Source: CAZLBC01 sp964557575 (GTDB taxonomy: Bacteria > Planctomycetota > Phycisphaerae > SM23-33). From it: 5,976 nt of DNA. The position numbers and the translations under genes are program-made. Below the pieces are notes generated by a model, which saw only the letters and a list, made by a program, of their open reading frames with translations, was not told the DNA's origin and did not search any database. The stretch is taken from NCBI GenBank assembly GCA_964557575.1, contig CAZLBC010000170.1:1-5976 (forward strand). Direction: 5' to 3'. Positions within the stretch are counted from its first letter, which is position 1. Every line of letters begins with the position of its first letter. Shown in pieces: positions 1-5,930 of the stretch.

Positions 1-205
1 ACACGCGCCCGGCACGGTCGACACACAGGTCCATGACGAACAGGTCCGTGCGCGGGAATCCGGACCAGTCGGGCGCCGCCGGTGCGGGCGATGATATCTC
101 GCCGGCTGTCGGGGCGCCGGTGAAGGGGCTCTCACCCGATACCGGCAGCGGGCTTACGGCAACAAGAAAAACGAATACCGCTGAACAATGGGCGCGCCTG
201 AACAT
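1..205 (-). CDS. N-terminal part of a secreted protein, cut by the left window edge
   Basis: The product is not recognised. Reading the minus strand from the ATG at 205-203 gives 68 uninterrupted codons to the window edge. The first ~24 residues form a convincing Sec signal peptide: a positive start (MFRR), a hydrophobic core (AVFVFLVAVSPL) and a likely cleavage site near PVSG/ESP. A Pro/Ala/Gly-rich linker follows (about 25-46). A more ordered stretch then begins with DWSGFPRTDLFVMDLCVD, where alternating hydrophobic residues suggest the first beta strands of an exported domain. A GAGG lies 13 bases upstream of the ATG, which is rather far for a ribosome binding site. The gene runs away from the repeat region and does not overlap the neighbouring propeller remnant. 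That this frame is coding is an inference from the signal peptide and the lack of stops. The rest of the protein lies outside the window. Confidence 0.6.
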   Translation of the reverse strand, partial: MFRRAHCSAVFVFLVAVSPLPVSGESPFTGAPTAGEISSPAPAAPDWSGFPRTDLFVMDLCVDRAGRV

Positions 206-335
206 CGAACGGAAGTATCCTCGTGGAAACATTGCTGATTTTCCCGGGCCCTTTTATTGGCCGACCCTGTTAGCGTGTTGTTTACCGTTCATCGAAAAAC
301 GACTCAAAAACGCTTCCCGAGTCAACAGCGATTCT

Positions 336-366
336 ATGTGTACTGAACCACCTTGCCGTGTCAAGG
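336..366 (-). promoter_or_regulatory. Possible promoter with overlapping inverted repeat for the left-edge secreted gene
   Basis: On the minus strand a perfect TTGACA (364-359) sits inside a perfect 5-bp inverted repeat, CCTTG-6-CAAGG (351-366). This could be an operator covering a -35 box. The matching -10 region is poor: only ACACAT or CATAGA-like sequence lies at a workable distance. It would give a leader of about 125 bases before the ATG at 205. This is a weak call based on sequence alone. Confidence 0.22.
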
Positions 367-392
367 AGAAAATTGTTTCAGCCGTTTCCGGA

Positions 393-407
393 AAGCGGTG
401 GTATACC
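393..407 (-). terminator. Small hairpin just after the propeller-remnant stop codon
   Basis: A GCGGT/ACCGC stem of 5 bp with a 5-base loop begins 8 bases beyond the minus-strand stop codon at 417-415. It is followed on the minus strand by TTTCCGG rather than a clean T run. It may be the remains of the terminator of the propeller gene. The stem is short and the T tract is poor, so confidence is low. Confidence 0.2.
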
Positions 408-414
408 GCCCCAC

Positions 415-479
415 TCACTTCCCCCCCAGGCAGACGACGCGGCCGCGGGTATCCGAGACATACAGGCGCCCGCCGGCGG
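415..479. repeat. 65-bp direct repeat, copy 1
   Basis: This stretch is identical base for base to 1767-1831, in the same orientation, at an offset of 1352 bp. It starts with the minus-strand stop codon (TCA on the plus strand), includes a run of seven C, and ends at CGCCGGCGG. The two copies bracket one complete gene with its own promoter. Flanking bases on both sides differ between the copies. Confidence 0.93.
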
Positions 480-489
480 ACGGGGCGTA
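415..489 (-). pseudogene. C-terminal remnant of a PQQ-like beta-propeller protein, copy 1
   Basis: On the minus strand this encodes YAPSAGGRLYVSDTRGRV and then VCLGGK-stop. GGRLYVSDTRGRVVCLGGK is the same tail as in the longer propeller fragment ending at 1767. The pattern G-x-LYVSDTRGRVVCLG is the final blade strand typical of PQQ-like propeller repeats. Just upstream, APSAGG replaces the APPVFDGLIAAGG of the other copy, equivalent to a 21-bp in-frame loss. Before that no propeller-like sequence can be seen and the frame has no recognisable start. The remnant lies directly upstream of, and opposite to, the promoter of the 629-1750 gene. It may be a duplicated end left behind by insertion or by tandem duplication and deletion. 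Confidence 0.55.
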
Positions 490-515
490 GTTTTTCTGTG
501 GCGGGACAAAGAATC

Positions 516-544
516 TTGACGCGGCGGACAGGCGGGCGTATAGT
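516..544 (+). promoter_or_regulatory. Near-consensus sigma-70 promoter of the DUF3892-like gene
   Basis: TTGACG at 516-521 (5 of 6 consensus bases) and TATAGT at 539-544 (5 of 6) are separated by exactly 17 bp in an otherwise GC-rich stretch where such AT-containing boxes are unlikely by chance. Transcription would start near 551 and give a leader of about 78 bases before the ATG at 629. The promoter lies inside the direct-repeat-bounded segment, so the gene carries its own expression signal. Confidence 0.7.
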
Positions 545-546
545 GA

Positions 547-571
547 CGCCACCGGTCGCCGCGTGGCGGCC
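547..571 (+). other. Possible stem-loop in the 5' leader of the DUF3892-like gene
   Basis: At the predicted transcript start, CGCCAC (547-552) can pair with GTGGCG (563-568). Alternatively GGTCGCC (554-560) can pair with GGCGGCC (565-571) with one G-U pair. The two stems share bases and exclude each other. GC-rich DNA makes such pairings common, so regulation is only a possibility. Confidence 0.2.
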
Positions 572-615
572 ACCAGGGTACGATTCCCACACTGCAATCA
601 CCGGTACAAAGGGCG

Positions 616-621
616 AAAGGA
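616..621 (+). promoter_or_regulatory. Ribosome binding site fixing the start at 629
   Basis: AAAGGA lies 7 bases before the ATG at 629. The frame is also open from an ATG at 563, but that start has no comparable site. The 22 extra residues would be Arg/His/Lys-rich and would overlap the leader right after the promoter. Confidence 0.7.
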
Positions 622-628
622 ACATCCC

Positions 629-1750
629 ATGAGCAACGAGGAACGAGTCATATCTGTTCATCTGGAAACAATTACGTGCAAGGACGAGGGCGACGGCGCC
701 GGCAACGCCGAGCCGTACCTGTGGACGATCTTTATAAAGATGGGCGGCGATGAAATCTCGCACACCAAGGACAGCGTTCACCTTGACGGCGCGCCGGCGT
801 ACGAGTTCTCCCGGGGCAGCCACGGCAACCTATGGGGCGGCGATTACGACGCGGGCGACGAGGAGCCCATTCCCTATCACGTCGGGCATTTCACCGGCAG
901 GGTCAAGCCCATACACATCAACGCCTTCGGGAAACACATCACCATCCCCGGCATGGCCGGACTGGTCACGATTCTCCTCGAAGAGGACAACGTCACTGAC
1001 GCGGGCGCCGAGGACGGCCACCAGGCGCTGAACAACCTTGTCGTCACCAGGGTCAACCAGTTCATCGCGGGCCTCGACCTGTCAGAGATCGTGTCGCTCG
1101 CAACCATCAAGTTGGTGGAAGAGCAGGGAAAGACTATCGAACAGTGCGCGATGGCGGTGCTGCAGGAAAAACTTGACGCCTTCCAGAAGGAACTGGTCAA
1201 CGACAGCACGAGCGTCGTCGTGAACGCCATAGAAAACAGCCAGAACATCTTCGAAAATCTCTGGAGCCTGATCGACCCCGACGATTTCATCGGCGCAAAA
1301 ATGCACTTCTACTCGGTCGACCAGTTGCTCGCCGCCGGCATGAAAATCGACATCGAGGACACCTTCGACAAAAACGACGGAAAATACGTGATCTCGGGAT
1401 ATTTCTCGGTCACTCCCCCTCTCATTCCCATCGGCGTCCTGCCCGACGCTGAGCGGCTCGAGATCGACTCGGTCGCGATGCGCTACAGCCGGCGGAAGAG
1501 CAGCAACTACATCACCCACATCGGGGGCAGGCACGAGGGGACGCCCTGGATACTGCCCAAGCACGAGGGGGCGGTGCTGGAGAAGAACAAGAGCGTGGCG
1601 TTTTACGTCGCAGCCCCGGACGGCACGGAGACCGAGGTGCTCGCCGCCGAGCAGGATTCGGGCGAACTGTACCTCAGGACCTGCGGAAACGACACCGAGG
1701 AAGACAACCTGCTGTCACTGCCGGCGCTCTGCTTTTACCGGGACGAATAA
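629..1750 (+). CDS. 373-residue cytoplasmic protein with a DUF3892-like C-terminal domain
   Basis: The function is unknown. There is no signal peptide or membrane segment, and the protein is acidic. Residues ~7-120 are beta-rich and start with LETITCKDEGDGAGNAEPYLW, a Cys-x-Asp-Glu...Glu-Pro-Tyr-Leu-Trp pattern I associate with uncharacterised bacterial proteins. Residues ~130-215 are helical (NQFIAGLDLSEIV; QEKLDAFQKELV). Next come DPDDFIGAKMHF (216-227) and a GKYVISGYF strand (251-259). Residues ~293-368 fit the DUF3892 pattern: YITHIGG at the start, a W with an E-rich helix, FYVAAP, then YLRTCGNDTEEDNLLSLP, matching YLR-x-x-x-D-x-x-x-x-NL-x-x-LP. The family match is from memory and has no assigned biochemical role. 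The start at 629 is chosen for its AAAGGA site. The stop lies 16 bp from the minus-strand stop of the propeller fragment, so the two are convergent. The gene and promoter sit between two exact 65-bp repeats, which suggests an inserted or duplicated cassette. That the frame is a real gene is near certain. Confidence 0.88.
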   Translation: MSNEERVISVHLETITCKDEGDGAGNAEPYLWTIFIKMGGDEISHTKDSVHLDGAPAYEFSRGSHGNLWGGDYDAGDEEPIPYHVGHFTGRVKPIHINAFGKHITIPGMAGLVTILLEEDNVTDAGAEDGHQALNNLVVTRVNQFIAGLDLSEIVSLATIKLVEEQGKTIEQCAMAVLQEKLDAFQKELVNDSTSVVVNAIENSQNIFENLWSLIDPDDFIGAKMHFYSVDQLLAAGMKIDIEDTFDKNDGKYVISGYFSVTPPLIPIGVLPDAERLEIDSVAMRYSRRKSSNYITHIGGRHEGTPWILPKHEGAVLEKNKSVAFYVAAPDGTETEVLAAEQDSGELYLRTCGNDTEEDNLLSLPALCFYRDE

Positions 1751-1766
1751 CCGGAAGAACCCCGCG

Positions 1767-1831
1767 TCACTTCCCCCCCAGGCAGACGACGCGGCCGCGG
1801 GTATCCGAGACATACAGGCGCCCGCCGGCGG
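1767..1831. repeat. 65-bp direct repeat, copy 2
   Basis: This is the second exact copy of 415-479. Here it forms the intact 3' end of the longer propeller fragment, so this copy is the likely original context. Recombination between the copies would release a 1352-bp circle carrying the 629-1750 gene and leave one copy behind. Confidence 0.93.
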
Positions 1832-2395
1832 CGATGAGGCCGTCGAAGACGGGCGGGGCGTCGAGCTTTCGCGCCGCGGTTTCTTTTCCGTCCGCGGCCG
1901 CGACGACCCGCAGCACCCCCCCGCGGCGGCCCTCGATCGCGGCAAGCGGGTCGTCGGCCGGGACCACGTCGGGCGTGCCGGCCAGGACGAGCTTTTCGCC
2001 GGCGAGGACCAGGCCGCGGACGCGGACCGGGACGAAGACCGACCAGCGGTCCTTCTTCGCGCCGTGCGGGCGGGCGAAGAGGCGCTGGCCCTTGCCGCCG
2101 AGCGTGCGGCCCCGCCGGACGCGGATGTTGTCGGTGAAGACGTGAACGCCGTAGAGGGTCTTCTCGTCGAAGACCAGCAACTGGCCGTAAGCGGTGATCC
2201 GGCCCATCTTCCGATTCCACCCCGGCCAGCGGCTGCCGAAGGTCCAGTACTTCCCCTCGTTGTCGACGTCGGAGAGGAAGCCGTGGGTGGTGATCAGCCG
2301 CTTCCCCGACGACCCGCGGTCCGGGTAGGGCCGGTAGTTCCGGTAGCCGCCGCCCTCCTTGCCCCACTGCTCCATCTTCGCATCGAGCGAACCAC
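1767..2395 (-). pseudogene. 5'-truncated PQQ-like beta-propeller protein (C-terminal ~205 residues)
   Basis: This is the C-terminal end of a large PQQ-like propeller protein of the kind abundant in planctomycetes. Such proteins are usually several hundred residues long and exported, and some bind quinone cofactors, but many have no known activity. Reading 5' to 3' on the minus strand, visible landmarks are KYWTFGSRWPGW, GQLLVFDEKTLYG, a WSVFVPVRVRGLVLAGEKL blade, the insert PDVVPADDPLAAIEGRRGG, VLRVVAAADGKE, then APPVFDGLIAAGGRLYV and the SDTRGRVVCLGGK end. The reading stays convincing from about 2395 (GSLDAKMEQWGKEGGG) to the stop at 1769-1767. An ATG at 2375 exists but has no ribosome binding site, and the signal peptide and most blades are missing. 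I therefore treat it as a fragment rather than a short gene. Upstream of 2395 the minus frame stays open but turns Arg-rich and unlike a protein, while the opposite strand becomes coding. Confidence 0.72.
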
Positions 2396-2396
2396 G

Positions 2397-2564
2397 GCGG
2401 CCGGGCGGGCCGGCGCCGCGGTGGCGGCGGCCGAGAAGCTGCTCGAACAGACCATCGGCGGGATACCGCTGAACGGCCGCACCCCGCCGGCGGGATACGA
2501 TCCCCGCCGGCTGAAGGAGCGGCTCATCGCCGCGATCGAGGCGTTGGGGGACGACGGAAAGTAA
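2397..2564 (+). pseudogene. C-terminal fragment (55 codons) of an unidentified plus-strand gene
   Basis: The product is not recognised. The plus frame ending at the TAA 2562-2564 reads as a natural, charged, helical protein tail: AAEKLLEQTIGGIPLNGRTP, then PAGYDPRRLKERLIAAIEAL and GDDGK. Third codon positions are almost all G or C. The frame stays open upstream to 2064, but there it lies opposite the propeller fragment and its composition is that of an antisense reading. There is no start codon with a ribosome binding site near 2397. Its 5' part therefore appears to be missing, replaced at about 2395 by the similarly truncated propeller gene on the other strand. Confidence 0.45.
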
Positions 2565-2605
2565 GGGGGACGGCAGTCCGGCTCCCTGCTATAAGAATCT
2601 CCCCC
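2565..2605. terminator. Possible bidirectional terminator between convergent genes
   Basis: GGGGGA (2565-2570) can pair with TCCCCC (2600-2605), enclosing a smaller GCAG/CTGC hairpin (2573-2589). It starts immediately after the plus-strand stop at 2564 and lies some 65 bases beyond the minus-strand stop at 2670. There is no flanking T run, so it would not be a classical intrinsic terminator. Confidence 0.28.
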
Positions 2606-2669
2606 GGTCGGATCACGCGGCCATCAGCCAGGAGACACAACGCCCGACAAAAATGAATGAAGGTCACCA

Positions 2670-3758
2670 TCACCGTCCGCCATGCACATCCCTGATACTT
2701 TCCAATGTCGATTGTATGTGTACGATATCCTTTTCCGCTTTAAGTTTCTCAAGGAGACCTTCCATTGGACGTATTAAGGCTATTCCGCTCGCTTTTCCAC
2801 AAATATCAATAATGTCTCGTTCTCTCTCCGACAAGCCGTCGGCACCAATCTCCAGGTCACGTATCCACCTGCACACTCCCTGGATCAATGACTTGCGATA
2901 TACAATAAATTGTCCCAGCACCAGGGGGCTCGCCCCGCATTTTTCCAGTTGAATGAAATCATAGGATGCATTTACCAATGGTGCACTATCTGAGGTTATA
3001 CCGGTCGGTGAAAATGCGGCGGAGATTTTTTCCGATAACTTCTGTTTGATTTGTTTGTCTTCTTTAATCGCTGTCAATCGCCGGGCAATCCTGTCGCGGA
3101 CCCTGATCACGCCTATTGCCGCGGATAATTCTTTGATCAAGAGTACTTGATCCATGGTAGGATTCGCTTTGGTAATGCCTTCGGCAAGTATATTTTCTGC
3201 ATCTTCAAAATATTTTTCACTTTCTTCCGACGACGTTCTTCTGCATACCGCTTCACACGCTAGATTAATGGCAATAGTGGCCGCCTGCTGTGGATAACGA
3301 TTAGCCAATTCGGATAACTCATCTTTTAATTGCCCCCATTTTTTGTCGGATGACGCTTCTATCAACCCCCTGATAATTTCGTTCGAATCTTCATAGTTTG
3401 CAGGATTCGCTTCCGGCAGAAGCTGCAAATAACGCTTCCGGCCGTTGTATTTACCATCATCAGATAAATTCTGATCTACGATTATCATAGCCGCATTGCT
3501 TTTTGCAATGAAGGCTGTTTCCTTTGCTTCCGGGAAGTACTCGGCCACGGCGTCATACAAAGCAACTAGTTTTTTATAATCCTTTTCAGAAGCAATGCCT
3601 CTTCTTATTTTGCGATAGTAGTCGCTCGCATACTGCATTTGAGCGCTTGCGCTTTCCAGTTTTTCAGGACGATAATCGGCCAAGGCTGTGCTGACATTGA
3701 TAGCAAGTAATAAAGCAAACAACGAGATGGCAATAGAACATATTTTTCTTTTATACAT
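2670..3758 (-). CDS. Exported all-helical repeat-like protein, 362 residues, unknown function
   Basis: No family is recognised. Residues 1-27 are a clear Sec signal peptide: MYKRK, a hydrophobic core ISLFALLLAI, and an STALA/DYR cleavage site. The mature part is predicted almost wholly helical. Helix pairs such as SAQMQYASDYYRKIRRG (38-54), YKKLVALYDAVAEYF (61-75), WGQLKDELSELANRYP (141-156), SEKYFEDAENILAEGI (180-195) and RIARRLTAIKEDKQIKQKL (223-241) suggest TPR- or HEAT-like scaffolding. No repeat is close to a consensus. No lipobox, membrane anchor or catalytic motif is seen. A GTGAG sequence ending 8 bases before the ATG is a modest ribosome binding site. It lies 67 bp downstream of the 519-residue exported protein on the same strand, in an AT-rich gap that could hold its own promoter, though no good -35/-10 pair was found. 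A partnership with that protein in the periplasm or at the surface is an inference from adjacency. Confidence 0.85.
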   Translation of the reverse strand: MYKRKICSIAISLFALLLAINVSTALADYRPEKLESASAQMQYASDYYRKIRRGIASEKDYKKLVALYDAVAEYFPEAKETAFIAKSNAAMIIVDQNLSDDGKYNGRKRYLQLLPEANPANYEDSNEIIRGLIEASSDKKWGQLKDELSELANRYPQQAATIAINLACEAVCRRTSSEESEKYFEDAENILAEGITKANPTMDQVLLIKELSAAIGVIRVRDRIARRLTAIKEDKQIKQKLSEKISAAFSPTGITSDSAPLVNASYDFIQLEKCGASPLVLGQFIVYRKSLIQGVCRWIRDLEIGADGLSERERDIIDICGKASGIALIRPMEGLLEKLKAEKDIVHIQSTLESIRDVHGGR

Positions 3759-3826
3759 GTTATTTTCTCACGATTTCTATAAAAAACGAAATTTTTATGT
3801 TTGATTTACTTATATATGACATTTTG

Positions 3827-5386
3827 CTATTCTACCGGTGGTGGGTTTTTAGAACATTCTTCCGCACTGTCACAAATTTCTCCGGCGGAAATAGCCCATT
3901 TGTAATCAAAAAGTTGTATACTTCCACCGTCTTCCTTGTTGCCCTTCACGTCCCACGTGGTAACGGCTGCAGGTGCCTTGAGTTTCTGAGCCCGCCTGAA
4001 AAAACCTAACCATTTATTGGGATCAAGTGTTACGGTAACCGTTCTGTCCTCTTGTTCTGAAATCGATCGGCTTTCTCCAGATTGGAAAGCGCATTGCACA
4101 TTCAACACGTTTTGTAGCACAGTTACACCAAGCGTAGATGTTATAGAATGACTCGTTGTATACGTTTGGCTTGTTGTAAACGTATAAGATACCGAACCAC
4201 CAGCTCCTCCGGCCCCTTCAGCTCCTGCGTATATCCACCAATCCGTCATCCATGTATCATGCTCAAAAGAACCCGTCTGTTCAATCTCGATTTTCCTGTG
4301 TACCGTATATTCCACCTCATCAGAATCATCAAAATCATCACTCGTAACGGTAATATTCCAATAGGTTAAATAGTTCGGCTTCCCGGTTTTTCCACTTTCT
4401 ACATTTCCGTCGGGAACAACATCTTGCAGGTACTTATAATCCAGAGTATGGCCACTAAAATTATTTTTAATATATTTATGTATATCATTATTGGGTCGCA
4501 TGGATTTCATGACCCAATTTCTAGCTTTGCCGGGCACATCATGAAACGTGCCCTGAATTTGGTACCAGTTTCTCTCAAGCAAATCCGTTTGTACTTCTTC
4601 TTCCCTGTCACCATCCGGCGTGAGTTCATCTATTTTCAAATACCCTTTTGTTACCTTAACATCAAGATCATCACTGCCAGCAGCAATAGGGATTATCTCA
4701 TCCGGATATTGGTACAAAACCTCCACATTGGCCGTCCCTTCGACACATCCCGCCACGGTAATCGGATTCCCCTTCTTGGAAATATCAGGCGACGGGGCAA
4801 AACCCCAAACTGAGACCTCGCCATCCGGATCCTTACTGCTGCTCCATGTATACACCCCCCCTTCCGGTTTACCTTCGGCTTCCCATTCCTGATCTTCTCC
4901 GATACCAATCTCGGATTTGCATTTCGTTATTTTTACATCGACCCAGGTAAATTCCACCTGCGCTTCGTACGTTTCAGTTATGTTTGACCCATCGGCACAC
5001 GGCCATATTACCTTTACTGTAACCGTTATGTCATAAGAACCGGCGTGCTGAAAATCAGCACTTTCATTTTTCAGGTTCGCACTCAATGCAGCAGTCCTGC
5101 CGCTGCCGTTTATGCCGGCGGTTATAAAATCCTCTTCGTGATTTTCGGACCATTCATAGTTCTCATCATCATCCGTCTTCTCCTCCCGGGCCCGAGGATC
5201 TTCAACATCCTTTAACTCGAATTCGACTGTCCCCTGACCGGTTACCTTTTGCACTCTGTCTTTTTTATCACTCGTGATGTCAATCACTGCCCCTGTCGTA
5301 AACGAAGGGCTGACAAAAACAAAAACTGACAGGAGGATCGATACTTTCGGACTCATTCGAAACGTGTCACCAAAACTATTACTCAT
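3827..5386 (-). CDS. Exported two-Ig-domain protein with a pore-former-like C-terminal beta region, 519 residues
   Basis: No named family is recognised. A signal peptide spans residues 1-33, with a hydrophobic core VSILLSVFVFV and cleavage near FTTGA. The internal ATG at residue 11 (5356) lacks a ribosome binding site, so the start at 5386 is preferred. Residues ~50-155 are PKD/Ig-like: HAGSYDITVTVKV is a typical edge strand, and the stretch holds an acidic loop (EEKTDDDENYEWSENHEED). Residues ~151-247 form a bacterial Ig-like domain (EWEAEGKPEGGVYTWSSS; ITVAGCVEGTANVEVLYQY). Residues ~250-370 are mixed and end in long charged strands. Residues ~373-505 carry DTWMTDWWIYAGAEGAGGAG, a Gly-rich turn, then Ser/Thr-rich alternating strands (SYTFTTSQTYTTSHSITSTL; GVTVLQNVLNVQC; RTVTVTLDPNKWLGFF). 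This resembles aerolysin-like pore-forming regions in texture only. The gene overlaps the upstream gene by 8 bp. Confidence 0.85.
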   Translation of the reverse strand: MSNSFGDTFRMSPKVSILLSVFVFVSPSFTTGAVIDITSDKKDRVQKVTGQGTVEFELKDVEDPRAREEKTDDDENYEWSENHEEDFITAGINGSGRTAALSANLKNESADFQHAGSYDITVTVKVIWPCADGSNITETYEAQVEFTWVDVKITKCKSEIGIGEDQEWEAEGKPEGGVYTWSSSKDPDGEVSVWGFAPSPDISKKGNPITVAGCVEGTANVEVLYQYPDEIIPIAAGSDDLDVKVTKGYLKIDELTPDGDREEEVQTDLLERNWYQIQGTFHDVPGKARNWVMKSMRPNNDIHKYIKNNFSGHTLDYKYLQDVVPDGNVESGKTGKPNYLTYWNITVTSDDFDDSDEVEYTVHRKIEIEQTGSFEHDTWMTDWWIYAGAEGAGGAGGSVSYTFTTSQTYTTSHSITSTLGVTVLQNVLNVQCAFQSGESRSISEQEDRTVTVTLDPNKWLGFFRRAQKLKAPAAVTTWDVKGNKEDGGSIQLFDYKWAISAGEICDSAEECSKNPPPVE

Positions 5387-5930
5387 TTTTTCTCCTTACC
5401 CATTCTAAAAATTCCCGTGGTTTGACTTGCTGGCCGACAACGTATGGCCGTTTCAACTGCTCGAGTTTCTCTTTGTTCGCTTCTTCCCATTCTTCTTCCG
5501 TTTCGTATGTATTCGGACTGAATTGTCGATATTTTTTCGTTCTGAGGAATGCGCTTGTTTTCTGCACACAAAACCACCCGAGTTCCATCGCCTCGGCAAA
5601 TTCGCTTCTCTCAACAGGTGTCCATATACGCATGTACCATCGCCAGTTTTTCAGAACCGTCGTATCGACTCCGGCGTGCCGTGCAGCCCGGTAGGCGTAT
5701 ACCCTCCCCTTTCTCTGCCATTGTTCCACGCCCCGGCACCGCTTTGCTGATTCGAGGGCCTCCCAGAGCCTCAGGGCCCAGGCGGCGACTCGCCCGCCGG
5801 GAACATCTCCGGACAAGATTGACGATCTGAGTTGTGTATGTATTGCCGGTGCTTCGTAATACACCATACGCAGGCCGGGGACACTATCGCGTTCAGGTTT
5901 TTTGTCTCCCCACGTCAGCCTGTCAATCAT
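5379..5930 (-). CDS. 183-residue protein with a helix-turn-helix-like stretch, possibly continuing past the right edge
   Basis: No family is recognised. There is no signal peptide or membrane segment. The protein is rich in Trp, Arg and Lys. Residues ~78-98 (YAYRAARHAGVDTTVLKNW) fit the spacing of a helix-turn-helix: AA-x-x-AGV-x-x-x-x-L-x-x-W, as in transposase or terminase small-subunit DNA-binding segments. This points to DNA binding but is only a pattern match. Residues ~141-160 are a Glu/Lys-rich charged helix (TYETEEEWEEANKEKLEQLK), and the C-terminus is basic. The ATG at 5930 has no ribosome binding site, and the frame stays open for 15 more codons to the window edge, so the true start may lie outside. 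The last 8 bases overlap the start of the exported protein gene, so the two are co-transcribed. The N-terminal half is GC-rich (about 68% in 5761-5820) and the C-terminal part AT-richer, possibly a compositional border within the gene. Confidence 0.72.
   Translation of the reverse strand: MIDRLTWGDKKPERDSVPGLRMVYYEAPAIHTQLRSSILSGDVPGGRVAAWALRLWEALESAKRCRGVEQWQRKGRVYAYRAARHAGVDTTVLKNWRWYMRIWTPVERSEFAEAMELGWFCVQKTSAFLRTKKYRQFSPNTYETEEEWEEANKEKLEQLKRPYVVGQQVKPREFLEWVRRKNE
5392..5397 (-). promoter_or_regulatory. Strong ribosome binding site that sets the start of the 519-residue exported protein
   Basis: On the minus strand AAGGAG is followed by five A and then the ATG at 5386-5384. This site lies inside the end of the upstream gene, whose stop TAA (5381-5379) falls within ATGAGTAA. 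Such an arrangement usually means coupled translation. Confidence 0.75.

Noticed and set aside
573..592. tRNA T-arm-like sequence GGGTACGATTCCC, which could have suggested an attachment site in a tRNA gene
   Set aside because: Only three stem pairs form, the T loop has A where the invariant second base should be T, and no acceptor, D or anticodon arms can be found around it.
33..632. Long plus-strand open frame of 199 codons
   Set aside because: It runs opposite the signal-peptide gene and the propeller remnant, through the promoter, and its residue content is Arg/Pro/Gly-rich without domain character. It looks like an antisense shadow.
254..823. Minus-strand open frame of 189 codons
   Set aside because: It lies opposite the promoter and the start of the 629-1750 gene, has no ribosome binding site, and its product shows no recognisable features.
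2064..2396. Upstream extension of the plus-strand fragment ending at 2564
   Set aside because: It is the reverse of the clearly coding propeller fragment and gives an Ala/Pro/Val-rich sequence as expected of antisense in GC-rich DNA. Only the part after about 2397 looks coding.
3797..4009. Hydrophobic plus-strand frame of 70 codons opposite the end of the 519-residue gene
   Set aside because: It is antisense to a well-supported coding frame, has no ribosome binding site, and its hydrophobicity follows from the Asp/Glu/Lys codons on the other strand.
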